Assembly: GCA_900546355.1 (NCBI GenBank)
Contig: URCM01000001.1
Span: 11,789-75,788, forward strand
Direction: 5' to 3'
Length of the DNA stretch: 64,000 nt
Origin: an uncultured Bacteroides sp.
GTDB taxonomy: Bacteria > Bacteroidota > Bacteroidia > Bacteroidales > Bacteroidaceae
Part shown: piece by piece, positions 17,301 through 25,332 of the stretch
How positions within the stretch are numbered: position 1 is the stretch's first letter
Layout: each line of letters opens with the position of its first letter
Made by a program: the position numbers and the translations under genes
The notes under the pieces: model-generated
What the model saw: the letters and a program-made list of their open reading frames with translations, nothing else
Told to the model about the DNA's origin: nothing
Databases searched by the model: none

Positions 17301-17993
17301 TCATTGAATGATTTTTGCCGCCCTCCTCCATCTGTCTAAGGCAGCATGGGCCACTTCTCCGTTGCTACGGTCTATCATCCCGGCCGTGACGCTGTTCCAC
17401 ACATCAGTCATGGTGTAGTAGCGGATGCTCAGATGCAGCAGGTACAGTTTCTTGCTGAAAGCGTCCAGCCTATCGGACAAAGCCCAGAGGGTTTCGCTCC
17501 GTTCTGCACCTGTCAGCATGTTCTGCGGCCCGCCCGTGGCCACGGCATTTCTGAGTAGCGTATAAACCGAAACAAGTTCAGTGGCCGTTTCAATGTAGAG
17601 GTTGTTCATGCTCATCGTGGCGACAATGCCTTGCGGATTGTGGGTGATGGCCTTGCGCAGTTTGCCAAGAGTGATGAAAATGCGTACCCCGTCCTCATAC
17701 AGGGTGGTGGCTGCTTTCAGCGAGGAGGCATAACCTTCCACCGTTTGCAGGTAGTCGCTGTATTTGCGTTCCCATTCATGAATGCGGTTGAACTCGGCGG
17801 CGATGGTGTTCTGCAAGACCGCCGTTTTAGTCTGGCCTTCAATCTGGTCTTGTATCTGGCTATTGATAGCCTCGTTGCCTTCTGCCAAGGCCAACCATTC
17901 CAAAGGGTTGGTCTGTACGAATTGCGCTTGTACCCGGATGCCGGCGCACAAGGCAAATACGATGGCCCATATCTTAACGGTTCGTGATTTCAT
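17301..17993 (-). CDS. Exported conjugation-operon protein, paralogue B
   Basis: 230 residues with a signal peptide (MKSRTVKIWAIVFALCAGIRVQA, cut before QFVQ). A helical body holds a conserved YSDYLQTVEGYASSLKAA block and a C-terminal YYTMTDVWNSVTAGMIDRSNGEVAHAALDRWRR block that matches paralogue A downstream. Its first 20 bases overlap the end of the PH-domain gene. It is probably periplasmic, together with its partner; two related subunits may form one complex. Family unknown to me. Confidence 0.6.
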   Translation of the reverse strand: MKSRTVKIWAIVFALCAGIRVQAQFVQTNPLEWLALAEGNEAINSQIQDQIEGQTKTAVLQNTIAAEFNRIHEWERKYSDYLQTVEGYASSLKAATTLYEDGVRIFITLGKLRKAITHNPQGIVATMSMNNLYIETATELVSVYTLLRNAVATGGPQNMLTGAERSETLWALSDRLDAFSKKLYLLHLSIRYYTMTDVWNSVTAGMIDRSNGEVAHAALDRWRRAAKIIQ

Positions 17994-18480
17994 AGATTCC
18001 CTTTCTTCGTTTGTTCAATTCTACCCGTCCACGGATGACAGTCACTAAATCGTCATTTATCCCCATGCCGATGATGTCAAGCTGTGGCGTAGTGCGGTCG
18101 CCTGAATGGACGCTCACGGTTTTCAGCCCGCAAAGTTGTTGCAGCAGGTTGCTCCGCTCGGCGAAATCCACTACCCGGTATAGTTCCACGTAATCGCTGC
18201 TCCGGGTAATCACCCCATGTTCATATATCAGTTGTTCGTCCGTAATGCGGTAAATCATGCGTTTGAGGTAGATAAAACGGTAAGCCAAGACCAACGACAT
18301 GGCCACTGACAACCAAAGCAACAATCCCTTGAACAGCATTCCGTCCATCCCGGCACAAGCGTAACCGCACAGGTCGAGCGTCAGCAACGGCAGGTTGTCG
18401 ATAAAAAACTGCAACGTCCGTGGTCGTAATTGCAGGGTGCCGGGTAGCATGAATGGGGATTGTGAATTAATCTGTGTCAT
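17974..18480 (-). CDS. Bacterial PH-domain membrane protein
   Basis: 168 residues. Two hydrophobic segments (around 28-45 and GLLLWLSVAMSLVLAYRFIYL at about 50-70) are followed by a bacterial PH domain of the bPH_2 type: RMIYRITDEQLIYEHGVITRSSDYVELYRVVDF...SGDRTTPQLDIIGM. Such proteins are membrane-associated and bind proteins or lipids; their roles are mostly unknown. It overlaps the primase gene by 4 bases upstream and paralogue B by 20 bases downstream, so the three are translationally linked. Confidence 0.7.
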   Translation of the reverse strand: MTQINSQSPFMLPGTLQLRPRTLQFFIDNLPLLTLDLCGYACAGMDGMLFKGLLLWLSVAMSLVLAYRFIYLKRMIYRITDEQLIYEHGVITRSSDYVELYRVVDFAERSNLLQQLCGLKTVSVHSGDRTTPQLDIIGMGINDDLVTVIRGRVELNKRRKGIYEITNR

Positions 18481-19733
18481 CGCCTGAATCTGGTTTGTTT
18501 TTCTTCTGTATTTTCTTGTTCCATGCTCTCGTCCATCCGTTTGTCCAAGAGCTGGTCGTTCCAGTCCTTGTAACCCTCGCTGGGAGGACGGTAATCGATA
18601 TGCTGTTTCTCCAAGCCTAGTTCCTTACAGACGGCGTCAAAGTCAAAAGTGGTGACAACCATCTCATGCCGCCCGTATTTCCCCGTCAAGTCTGTGACAA
18701 CCAAGGTGTCTTTCTTGGTGGTATGCGAGTTGAATACCCTCCCGTTCATCTGCAAGGCGAAGTTCACGGCATAAAGCTGTCCTGCGCGGTCGCGGTCGAA
18801 ACAGAGGTGGTGATTGGCATCGGGTGTCTGCTCCAGCATCCCGGCAAACTGCCGCACGCTCGGGGTACCGCCCGTGGAAACAAACACGGCGTTTCCCAAG
18901 TCGGCGTATGCCACGGTTCCCTTCTTTTCAATTTGGTAGTACGCCATCGCATCGAAGGCGCTCTCAAACCAATACACATCCTTTGCTCCCGACAGCGGTG
19001 TGATATAGCCCACATCGCTGCGGTGCTGCTCAAGCCTGCCTATCCACATTCCTTCCGTGGCGTTGCTCCCTGCCGCCATGCCTTTGTAGGCGGTCTTGCC
19101 CTCCGCATTGGGGCGGCTACGTTCTTCCAGGCCGACAATCTGTTGGCCAGGCCATGCGGGCAGTGACAATGGAAAAGCGAGGTTGGTGAACGACTTGCCG
19201 TCTGTCCGGTGTTTGGAAGCAAGGAAGAAATGGCCGCAAAAGGCACGTTGGGTGTCGAGGTCTATCCCTCGGTTCTTGAAATAGGGATAGAACTTCTTCT
19301 GGCTCTCCCAATCGTCCATGCGGAAGGCTTGCAGGTCGTATTCGTCGATATCAAACGGTTTGCCCTCCTTGCCGGGGTTGAATATCCTTGTTTCCCGGAT
19401 TTCCTGCGGCTCGTTCAACAGACGGCGGCATACAAGGTTGACCAATCGGTCGGTGGACATCCCCGGAGTGTATTCGGCAAAGAAGTGGGGATGTTCCTTG
19501 ATGAAGGAGATGACGTTGTAGTTCTTGCGTTCGGGTGGTTGGAAGCAGCAGAAGCCGTTGCCGGTGACGATGAACTTGTCGCCGCGCACCCTGCGTCCGT
19601 CGCTGTCAATGCGGACATACGACGGATAACGCAGTCCGTCACGACGGTTCAGCCGATAGCCTGCGTCCACCAGCAATTCCTGTATGCTCAGTCGCCTCTT
19701 GTAATCCTCGTAAGTCAGTTCTGCCATGACCAA
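18477..19733 (-). CDS. Toprim-domain DNA primase-like protein
   Basis: 418 residues. The N-terminal ~170 residues resemble the core that precedes toprim in element primases (YKRRLSIQELLVDAGYRLNRRDGLRYPSYVRID, then NVISFIKEHPHFF). A toprim domain follows: VYWFESAFDAMAYYQ supplies the glutamate, CFDRDRAG at about 311-318 supplies the D-x-D, and KDWNDQLL at about 389-396 is the usual tail. The classical CHC2 zinc ribbon is not visible. This family (Toprim_2 with a DUF3991-like part) is common in Bacteroidales conjugative elements and is thought to start second-strand synthesis after transfer. Firm on toprim, inferred on role. Confidence 0.8.
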   Translation of the reverse strand: MVMAELTYEDYKRRLSIQELLVDAGYRLNRRDGLRYPSYVRIDSDGRRVRGDKFIVTGNGFCCFQPPERKNYNVISFIKEHPHFFAEYTPGMSTDRLVNLVCRRLLNEPQEIRETRIFNPGKEGKPFDIDEYDLQAFRMDDWESQKKFYPYFKNRGIDLDTQRAFCGHFFLASKHRTDGKSFTNLAFPLSLPAWPGQQIVGLEERSRPNAEGKTAYKGMAAGSNATEGMWIGRLEQHRSDVGYITPLSGAKDVYWFESAFDAMAYYQIEKKGTVAYADLGNAVFVSTGGTPSVRQFAGMLEQTPDANHHLCFDRDRAGQLYAVNFALQMNGRVFNSHTTKKDTLVVTDLTGKYGRHEMVVTTFDFDAVCKELGLEKQHIDYRPPSEGYKDWNDQLLDKRMDESMEQENTEEKQTRFRR

Positions 19734-19773
19734 TTCTCAATTCCTCATTCTTAATTCTTCATTCTTCGTTGAA

Positions 19774-21387
19774 TCACATTCCATGCCGCATCTCATGCTG
19801 CATCCGTTCCGTGTTCACGGCCGCCTCATAGTTGCGTGCCGCCACATCCATCGGTGTGTCCACACCGGGCTTGAAATAGCAGCGTGGGGGTGGAGGGCCG
19901 TGCCTTTCTAAGTAGATGTCGGGGCGTGGGCCACGGCCCAGTTCGCCCATAACGGCCACGCCCGCCAACAAAGCCGCCCCGATTTTCGTTCCCAACGGCA
20001 CGTTGTCCCTCGATTTCATGTCCACTTCCCCGAATATCTTGGAAAACAGTTTCAAGCGGTGGTAGTCATCGATGGCCATGAACTTGTCATATTGCTTCTG
20101 GGTGATTTCGTGGCTCACGGCCTCTCCGTCAATGACGGCGGTCATACGGTACTTACCCTCGGTCTCGGTGGGCTCTACCCGAATCTCGTCCACCGTCACC
20201 TCCCGTCCGTGCCTCCCTTCCCTGTACCAGCCTTTGTCGGGATGGATATAGGCAAGGTCGTTACCGTCCATCACCACCGTGTCTTTGGGCAGTTCCCTTT
20301 CTTCGGGCACTACGGATAACCCTTCATTGGCATATTGTCCTTGCCCGCCTTGCAATCCCTGCATTCCTTGCTCCAGTTGCTCCGCTTGGGCAAGCTGGCG
20401 GTTCAGGTCTTCCATGACAGCCGGATGCAGTTCGATGGCAATCGTCTTGTCGCTGTTCAGCATATCCATCGTGATGGGAACGGAAAAATCCTCTTTGATG
20501 ATGCCGTTGATGATTTCCAGCCGCTTTTCCACCGGCATTTCCTGCGCGGAATTGTGGGTCAATGCAGCCAGTTCCTCCTCTTTCAAGTCATATTGCAGGT
20601 CTGCGGGAATGGAGGCGGATTGTATGGTCAGCGTCTTGCGTTCGGGGTCGATAAGTATGCCGTGGCTTGCCAGGCATTCCTGCCATTTCTCGTTGGTGAA
20701 ATAGACGGGTGAGGTAATGAGTGTGTGATAAGGTTTGGCCGGTTCGGTAGGACGTGGCCTCGGTTGCAAGGGTGTGATGACCGTTTCCAGTTCCTCCAAC
20801 ACATCCTGCCCGGCCACCGTAGCGGTGGGATGCCCCTTGTAGTAGAAGCCATAACCGCCGCTCTGCAACTCTCCGGGTTTCATGCGTCCGTCAGGCCGGT
20901 TGGGCACTATCGGTGCGCCGGGATAGTAAAGGTTACCGCCGATGCGTCGCAGGTGGAAGCCGTCCTGCTGGCGGGGTGTCCAGCCGAGGAAGCAGGCTCC
21001 CCAGGGGTGGCGCAAAGGAAATGGGCGTCCAAGCCGTCCATATTCGCCCGCACCGATGCGGTAGCCGTGTAACCCCATGGCCACTCGTCCGTTGGCGTTC
21101 CGTGCGTGTACGAAATCTCTGGGCAAGTCGAAATCCGCCGCCACGATGCTGGCGAAGGTGTTGTAGCACCGTCGGTTGGCGTAGTTTGTGCCCCAGTCGG
21201 TCAGTGCCTGCAACTGCTTTTCGGTAATGGGATAGGAAAGCAACGGGGAGTCATGCCCCTGCACAAGCAGGACAAATCCTTCGCTACTTCCCGCTATATG
21301 TCCTCTCATGCCGTTGCGGGCCAACAGGTCTCGCATCTCCGGCGGCAGTTCCAAGGGGCGGGGGGTGGTATTCTTTCGTATGCTCAT
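19774..21387 (-). CDS. Large element protein of unknown function
   Basis: 537 residues. The N-terminal half (HARNANGRVAMGLHGYRIGAG, LGRPFPLRHPWGACFLG) looks globular. A Gln/Gly-rich segment (about residues 335-350) separates it from a second domain (EVTVDEIRVEPTETEGKYRMTAVIDGEAVSHEITQKQYDKF). That second domain has the 'V.G..VSHEITQKQYDKFMAIDDYHRLKLFSKIF' pattern which, as I recall, recurs in DUF3945-type mobile proteins. The last residues are proline-rich and then helical. It belongs to the leftward operon, between the primase gene and a small gene. Function is unknown. Confidence 0.6.
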   Translation of the reverse strand: MSIRKNTTPRPLELPPEMRDLLARNGMRGHIAGSSEGFVLLVQGHDSPLLSYPITEKQLQALTDWGTNYANRRCYNTFASIVAADFDLPRDFVHARNANGRVAMGLHGYRIGAGEYGRLGRPFPLRHPWGACFLGWTPRQQDGFHLRRIGGNLYYPGAPIVPNRPDGRMKPGELQSGGYGFYYKGHPTATVAGQDVLEELETVITPLQPRPRPTEPAKPYHTLITSPVYFTNEKWQECLASHGILIDPERKTLTIQSASIPADLQYDLKEEELAALTHNSAQEMPVEKRLEIINGIIKEDFSVPITMDMLNSDKTIAIELHPAVMEDLNRQLAQAEQLEQGMQGLQGGQGQYANEGLSVVPEERELPKDTVVMDGNDLAYIHPDKGWYREGRHGREVTVDEIRVEPTETEGKYRMTAVIDGEAVSHEITQKQYDKFMAIDDYHRLKLFSKIFGEVDMKSRDNVPLGTKIGAALLAGVAVMGELGRGPRPDIYLERHGPPPPRCYFKPGVDTPMDVAARNYEAAVNTERMQHEMRHGM

Positions 21388-21418
21388 CTCGGGTTATTCT
21401 CATGCTGTTATACGATAA

Positions 21419-21643
21419 TCAGGCATCGCCGTTGGCGAGTGCAGTTTCTATCTCCTCCTGCTTCATGTCGAGGAAGCGCAAGGCGGTGTCGTCGTCCATT
21501 GGCAGGTCGCGCAGGCGGCAGTACTTTTCGTATTCCGTCCTCCATTCCCTCGAATGGTGCCATACATAGTCTTTCCAACCATATTCACCGCTCTGCACCT
21601 TTTCCACAAGGGTTTCTTCCGGGTAGTATTCTTCTTTTGACAT
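21419..21643 (-). CDS. Small acidic operon protein
   Basis: 74 residues, highly charged: EETLVEKVQSGEYGWKDYVWHHSREWRTEYEKYCRLRDL and a helical acidic end. It resembles small accessory proteins found beside DUF4099 genes in Bacteroidales elements, from memory. Its ATG lies 6 bases after the stop of the DUF4099 gene, so it is translationally close-coupled. No function is known. Confidence 0.55.
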   Translation of the reverse strand: MSKEEYYPEETLVEKVQSGEYGWKDYVWHHSREWRTEYEKYCRLRDLPMDDDTALRFLDMKQEEIETALANGDA

Positions 21644-21649
21644 GATGCC

Positions 21650-22414
21650 TTATAGTTTGGGAGTGTTGGCGTTCTGCATCCTGTGCTGGCTGCTCCGCTT
21701 CAACTCGTTCCACATTTCCTCGGTGTAGTCGTCCTCGTGCACATAGTCGAGACCGCCCTCGCCGTCTGCGACCCAGCAGCCGAAACAGCCGAAGTTGTAC
21801 TTGTCCCATTCGCGTTTCGCTTCCTGCTTCCATTGTACACTGTCACCCGCGCACACCAACAGGCCCGTAGGCTCGTTCAGGTCGATGCCGATGGTCATCA
21901 GTTCATCGCCCTCGGCCACGGTCAGCGGTTCACCTACCCGCAGGCAGTTGATTTCAGCATGGGAAAGGTGGAACTCGTCGGCTATGATTTGCAGGTTGCG
22001 CCCAATGACGGGTGTGGGTACGGAGAGGATTTGCTTCGTGCCGGAATCTATCTGGTGGAACGCCTGCACGGGGTTGTCACTGTCGCCTTGCATCGGTGCA
22101 ATGATCGCCTTTCCTTCTATAAGGCGTTGTTTCTGCTCTTCGCTGAACCGCTCCAAGCGGCTCTCCACCAGCACGGGATAAAACAGCACATCGGCGGTGC
22201 CGTCCTCACGCCGCACCAACGAGAAGCGTGTCCGGGCATGAATGGTGTTGCCTTCCGAATCGTCCACACGAATGGGCAAAATGGGTGAACGGCGGCCCGA
22301 ATGGATGGCTTGCAGCACATTCACCGGCAGGTCGCCTATCATCTCCCTTGTCAGTCCGAATTGTTCGAGGATGCCGTAGGGCACTTCCTCCTCGGGGAAT
22401 TTGTATCTGTTCAT
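21650..22414 (-). CDS. DUF4099 family protein, first gene of the operon
   Basis: 254 residues from the ATG at 22414. MNRYKFPEEEVPYGILEQFGLTREMI...LPVNVLQAIHSGRRSPILPI is the typical DUF4099 start, and the beginning of a DUF3945-type part follows (KAIIAPMQGD, HQIDSGTKQILSV). The ORF is open 66 bases further upstream, but that would place the start across the promoter (-7 element at 22448-22441), so 22414 is preferred. DUF4099 proteins are widespread in Bacteroidetes mobile elements; no biochemical role is known. It sits 27 bases from the -7 element and heads the operon that ends at 6917. Confidence 0.7.
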   Translation of the reverse strand: MNRYKFPEEEVPYGILEQFGLTREMIGDLPVNVLQAIHSGRRSPILPIRVDDSEGNTIHARTRFSLVRREDGTADVLFYPVLVESRLERFSEEQKQRLIEGKAIIAPMQGDSDNPVQAFHQIDSGTKQILSVPTPVIGRNLQIIADEFHLSHAEINCLRVGEPLTVAEGDELMTIGIDLNEPTGLLVCAGDSVQWKQEAKREWDKYNFGCFGCWVADGEGGLDYVHEDDYTEEMWNELKRSSQHRMQNANTPKL

Positions 22415-22440
22415 TCGTCCGAAATTTATTTGTTCTCGGA

Positions 22441-22469
22441 CAAATGTAAGACGGCTGCAAGACGGCAAA
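22441..22469 (-). promoter_or_regulatory. Promoter of the leftward element operon
   Basis: On the minus strand a TTTG (22469-22466) is followed, 17 bases later, by TACATTTG (22448-22441), a match to TAnnTTTG. The operon's first ATG is at 22414. This is a close match to the Bacteroidetes -33/-7 promoter. A repeated site is 60 bases upstream of the -33. Confidence 0.6.
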
Positions 22470-22528
22470 TGAAAGCGCAAGAAGAAATCTGCCCGGATTT
22501 AGGCTTAATTAGGTTGGCAGCCGAAAAT

Positions 22529-22548
22529 CATACTGTCAATCATACTCC
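22529..22548 (-). promoter_or_regulatory. Direct-repeat site, copy 2 of 3
   Basis: On the minus strand this reads AGTATGAT-TGAC-AGTATGAT, identical over 20 bases to positions 444-463. It ends 80 bases upstream of the -7 element of the leftward operon. Probable activator or repressor site. Confidence 0.45.
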
Positions 22549-22556
22549 AAACAAAG

Positions 22557-22598
22557 AATGGGGCTTCCCAAAGCACGTTTATGCCGGGAAGCCCCATT
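22557..22598 (-). terminator. Hairpin terminator of the AlbA-domain gene
   Basis: A 13-bp perfect inverted repeat (AATGGGGCTTCCC / GGGAAGCCCCATT) spans 22557-22569 and 22586-22598, just beyond the stop at 22630 of a leftward gene. It separates that gene from the operon promoter. Confidence 0.65.
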
Positions 22599-22629
22599 CA
22601 GGTATAAGTCGTTATGTTTGCAGGTGCAA

Positions 22630-24177
22630 TCAGGACTTTTCAGCCTTGGTTGCTACATACATTTGATTTCTGCTGGTTGGGTTGTCGGGGTCTGTCATGG
22701 ATAAGAGGTTATCAGCAATCATGGGGTTTATATAAACCTCCATTAGATTTTTCTTGTCTGCTAAACCAAGCATAGCCAATATCTCGGAAGAAGTCCTTGG
22801 CTCAGAGCAGTAATCTATTATTTGCAGAATCCTCTGTTCTTTCTTGTCGGACTTTCTTATGGGGTTTTCTTGTGGGGTTTTCTTATGGGGTTTTCTTATG
22901 GGCTTTTCTTGTGGGGTTTTACCGATTGGTAATGTCAACACCACATAATCGGGCTGCACTTCTTCGGTCAACTTAGGCTCATCCCAACCTAATTCTTTCC
23001 ATCCGGCCAATATCTTGTCCACACCGCTTCCGGCTTTTTCTGCCTTGCCCAACAACATGAACATTTTTTGCAAAGTCGGATTACGGCAGATGCTTCTTCC
23101 TCCTTTAAAGTATTGTTGCTTCGACACTAACATCATGCCGGGGTTGGAGAAAGTTAGTTCCGTTTCCGTTCTGCGTATTACAATGTTGCCTGTTGCATTC
23201 AGGTCTTGATGGACTATGCAGTTTATCAATGCCTCGCGCACGGCATCATGAGCGGCTGTTTCCTCTTGCCTTTCATCGCCTATCAACTTGAATGGCTTGG
23301 GCAGGGCTTGGATGAGTTTATTGTACACTCGTATATAGAATTGGAACAGGTTGGCCTCCCATGTGCCATCTGGATAGATGCGGTCGGTCCAGCGTACCCT
23401 GGCATCATCGGTGTACAACCGCTCTTGGTAATCCACAAAGTAATAAGGTTCTCCGGCTGGGTTTGTTATCATGTCGGATTGGCCGAACATCAAAAGCCCG
23501 GCACGGGTGATGCCGCTTTCGTCCGTCGCTATGTTGTGGGAATAAGCACCAATCTTCTCCATGAATTGCAGGTCGTCCGTAAGTTTTGCCCAAGGATGGG
23601 TGGGGTGCAGGCTGACGAATAACTGGCGGTATTGGTGCAGTGACGGCAGGTCGATGGCATTTTCAAGGGTGAATCCTTTTCGTATGATGGCATCTTGCGG
23701 ATGGCTCTCATGTTCCGCATCGGCAAACATTCGTCTCACTTCCGCGTCTGTACACTGGTAATCGCCCTCATGATTCCTGCGATAGGTATTGCCAATGGGG
23801 TTGGTCGTGAGGTACACAGGGCGCATATTGTATTCAGCCCGGGGAATGTGGCAAACGAGCAGGTACGCTCCATCCATTTCCTTGACTTCCACATCCTGTT
23901 CGTGGGGCAGGCAAACGCTTACCTTTCCACGGTTATGGGCGTTGTCCCAAAAGTTCTTCTTGTATTTGAGTGCCGTTTCTTCGGAAAGACCATCGAACAA
24001 GAATTTCCCTTCCTTTTCCTGTACCCCCAATATGATTGTGCCTCCATTGGTATTGGCAAATGCCGAGTAACTTTCCCAAAAGCTGCCGGGAAAGCCGCCA
24101 CGAGCGGATTTGAACTCGACTTCGGCCGATTCACCTTTTTGAACCAAGGTATATAATTCTCTTCTGATGTCTGTCAT
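22630..24177 (-). CDS. AlbA_2/Schlafen-type DNA-binding regulator with RecG-like ATPase-fold domain
   Basis: 515 residues from the ATG at 24177, which is my preferred start (MTDIRRELYTLV). Residues ~10-130 form an AlbA_2 domain: ESAEVEFKSARGGFP, FANTNGGTIILGVQE. The C-terminal half has HDAVREALINCIVHQDLNATGNIVI, typical of the HATPase_c_4 region of RecG-like regulators, and a winged-helix-like end (SSEILAMLGLADKKNL). Between them, around residues 440-470, sits a charged repeat (KTPQEKPIRKPHK then KTPQENPIRKSDK) coded by 13-bp tandem repeats. Such proteins are usually transcription regulators in Bacteria. It has its own promoter (24267-24274) and terminator, so it is separate from the operon and may control element genes. 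Confidence 0.75.
   Translation of the reverse strand: MTDIRRELYTLVQKGESAEVEFKSARGGFPGSFWESYSAFANTNGGTIILGVQEKEGKFLFDGLSEETALKYKKNFWDNAHNRGKVSVCLPHEQDVEVKEMDGAYLLVCHIPRAEYNMRPVYLTTNPIGNTYRRNHEGDYQCTDAEVRRMFADAEHESHPQDAIIRKGFTLENAIDLPSLHQYRQLFVSLHPTHPWAKLTDDLQFMEKIGAYSHNIATDESGITRAGLLMFGQSDMITNPAGEPYYFVDYQERLYTDDARVRWTDRIYPDGTWEANLFQFYIRVYNKLIQALPKPFKLIGDERQEETAAHDAVREALINCIVHQDLNATGNIVIRRTETELTFSNPGMMLVSKQQYFKGGRSICRNPTLQKMFMLLGKAEKAGSGVDKILAGWKELGWDEPKLTEEVQPDYVVLTLPIGKTPQEKPIRKPHKKTPQENPIRKSDKKEQRILQIIDYCSEPRTSSEILAMLGLADKKNLMEVYINPMIADNLLSMTDPDNPTSRNQMYVATKAEKS
22841..22918 (-). repeat. 13-bp tandem repeat inside the AlbA-domain gene
   Basis: Six units of 13 bases read TTCTTATGGGGTT or TTCTTGTGGGGTT on the plus strand (the first, 22841-22853, is degenerate). 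Three units equal 13 codons, giving two 13-residue copies. Because 13 is not a multiple of 3, a gain or loss of one unit shifts the reading frame near the C-terminus. Confidence 0.8.
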
Positions 24178-24266
24178 ACGATTCTTGTTATGTTGCAACT
24201 GCATTGTCATCGGTTGCTTGATTGATACGACCTCACTTTGGTGATGCAATTACTTCTTACAATTTG

Positions 24267-24274
24267 CAAATATA
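24267..24274 (-). promoter_or_regulatory. -7 promoter element of the AlbA-domain gene
   Basis: TATATTTG on the minus strand fits TAnnTTTG. It lies about 90 bases upstream of the preferred start at 24177. The -33 position shows only TTGG. Confidence 0.4.
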
Positions 24275-24351
24275 ATGTTTTTTACGGTGTAACTTCCAAG
24301 TTAAGAGAGATTTCTCCATTTTTTCAGGCATCCGTTGTATAATCGTTGCGA

Positions 24352-24372
24352 AGTCTGATTGACAGGTCTGAT
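24352..24372 (+). promoter_or_regulatory. Direct-repeat site, copy 3 of 3 (variant)
   Basis: AGTCTGAT-TGACAG-GTCTGAT follows the layout of the copies at 444-463 and 22529-22548, with A to C in both half-sites and one added G. It ends 67 bases upstream of the -7-like TACTTTTG (24440-24447) of the M23 gene. Confidence 0.4.
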
Positions 24373-24439
24373 TCCCTATAAAATCTTATAATATAGCCAT
24401 TCCCATTATCGTCTTTTCGCTTTTGCGCAAGCCACATAT

Positions 24440-24447
24440 TACTTTTG
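24440..24447 (+). promoter_or_regulatory. -7 promoter element of the second M23 gene
   Basis: TACTTTTG fits TAnnTTTG and ends only 4 bases before the ATG at 24452. A TTTG at 24422-24425 is 14 bases further up, a tight spacing. If functional, the mRNA would be nearly leaderless. Confidence 0.3.
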
Positions 24448-24451
24448 TGCC

Positions 24452-25108
24452 ATGAAAAAGTTATGGCTACTATTCACCCTGTCTTCTTGTTTCCTTTCCG
24501 TACAAGCGCAGTTCCACACTATTGCTTACAGCAAACCGTTGTATAAAGTGGATGAAGTTGAAGGGCAAACAGAAACAAAAAACCTCCCCAAGGCTGGAGA
24601 GGCTGATAATCCTGTTTCCCAACCATCGATGGCAGGGAAACATTCAGATGAAATGCGCAGCCAATGGATAAGCTGTTATATGAGTGTTTCTTATCCTTTG
24701 AAAGAAATCATAGTCACTTCACCTTACGGACAGCGTAAAGACCCTTTCACAGGCAAACGGAACAACCACAACGGTCTTGACTTGCGAGCAAGGAATGAGG
24801 AGGTCTATGCCATGATGCCGGGAGAGGTCGTTAAGGTATCATCCGACAAGCGTTCGGGAAAGTATGTCACCATCCGTCACGATAACTACACCATCAGTTA
24901 TTGCCATCTGTCAAAGGCCTTGGTAAAAAAAGGTGCTAAAGTCTTACCCGGAGAAGTTGTGGCCATCAGTGGCAATACTGGCCGCAGTACAGCATCTCAC
25001 TTACATGTCACTGTCAAGTACGGTAAAAAGCACATTGACCCTACCATTGTACTCCAATTGATCAAGGAAACCCGAGAAGAAGCCTTATCGCACTTGGTGA
25101 CCGGCTGA
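24452..25108 (+). CDS. Secreted M23 family peptidase
   Basis: 218 residues with a signal peptide (MKKLWLLFTLSSCFLSVQA). The LytM domain spans about 85-200: TSPYGQRKDPFTGKRNNHNGLDLRA supplies HxxxD, ISYCHLSKA and SHLHVTVKYGKKHIDP supply HxH. All zinc ligands are present, so this should be an active peptidoglycan endopeptidase in the periplasm. It stands alone between the divergent AlbA-domain gene and an AT-rich block, with one copy of the repeated site upstream. Likely the exported lysin of the element. It stops 2 bases before the convergent fragment ending at 25111. Confidence 0.8.
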   Translation: MKKLWLLFTLSSCFLSVQAQFHTIAYSKPLYKVDEVEGQTETKNLPKAGEADNPVSQPSMAGKHSDEMRSQWISCYMSVSYPLKEIIVTSPYGQRKDPFTGKRNNHNGLDLRARNEEVYAMMPGEVVKVSSDKRSGKYVTIRHDNYTISYCHLSKALVKKGAKVLPGEVVAISGNTGRSTASHLHVTVKYGKKHIDPTIVLQLIKETREEALSHLVTG

Positions 25109-25110
25109 AC

Positions 25111-25332
25111 TTACTTCCCGTTCCCTTTCAAGAACTGCTCGTAATCATATTCATTCATCGTCGGTTTGTAGGTCTTGCCCGACAGAAACATCATTTTTAC
25201 AGCAAGATTGTGGTTAACAAAGCTTATTTCATAATCAGCAGTAAAAGCAATTTTTTGATTAATAATATCTCTAAATCCACATATATAACAATATATCAGT
25301 AGAATAATATTACTAACTATATTTATGATCAT
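25111..25332 (-). CDS. Fused remnant: small AT-rich N-terminus joined to an element-type tail
   Basis: 73 residues from the ATG at 25332, which overlaps the end of the HNH gene by 20 bases. The first ~35 residues are AT-rich in code and hydrophobic; the last ~35 (AVKMMFLSGKTYKPTMNEYDYEQFLKG) use GC-richer codons like the element to the left. This looks like the tail of a larger element protein whose front was replaced by the AT-rich block. I do not recognise the protein. It may not be expressed. Confidence 0.3.
   Translation of the reverse strand: MIINIVSNIILLIYCYICGFRDIINQKIAFTADYEISFVNHNLAVKMMFLSGKTYKPTMNEYDYEQFLKGNGK

Noticed and set aside
16593-17993. Naming the exported pair TraI or VirB5
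   Set aside because: Length and signal peptide fit loosely, but I cannot see diagnostic residues, so the names would be guesses.
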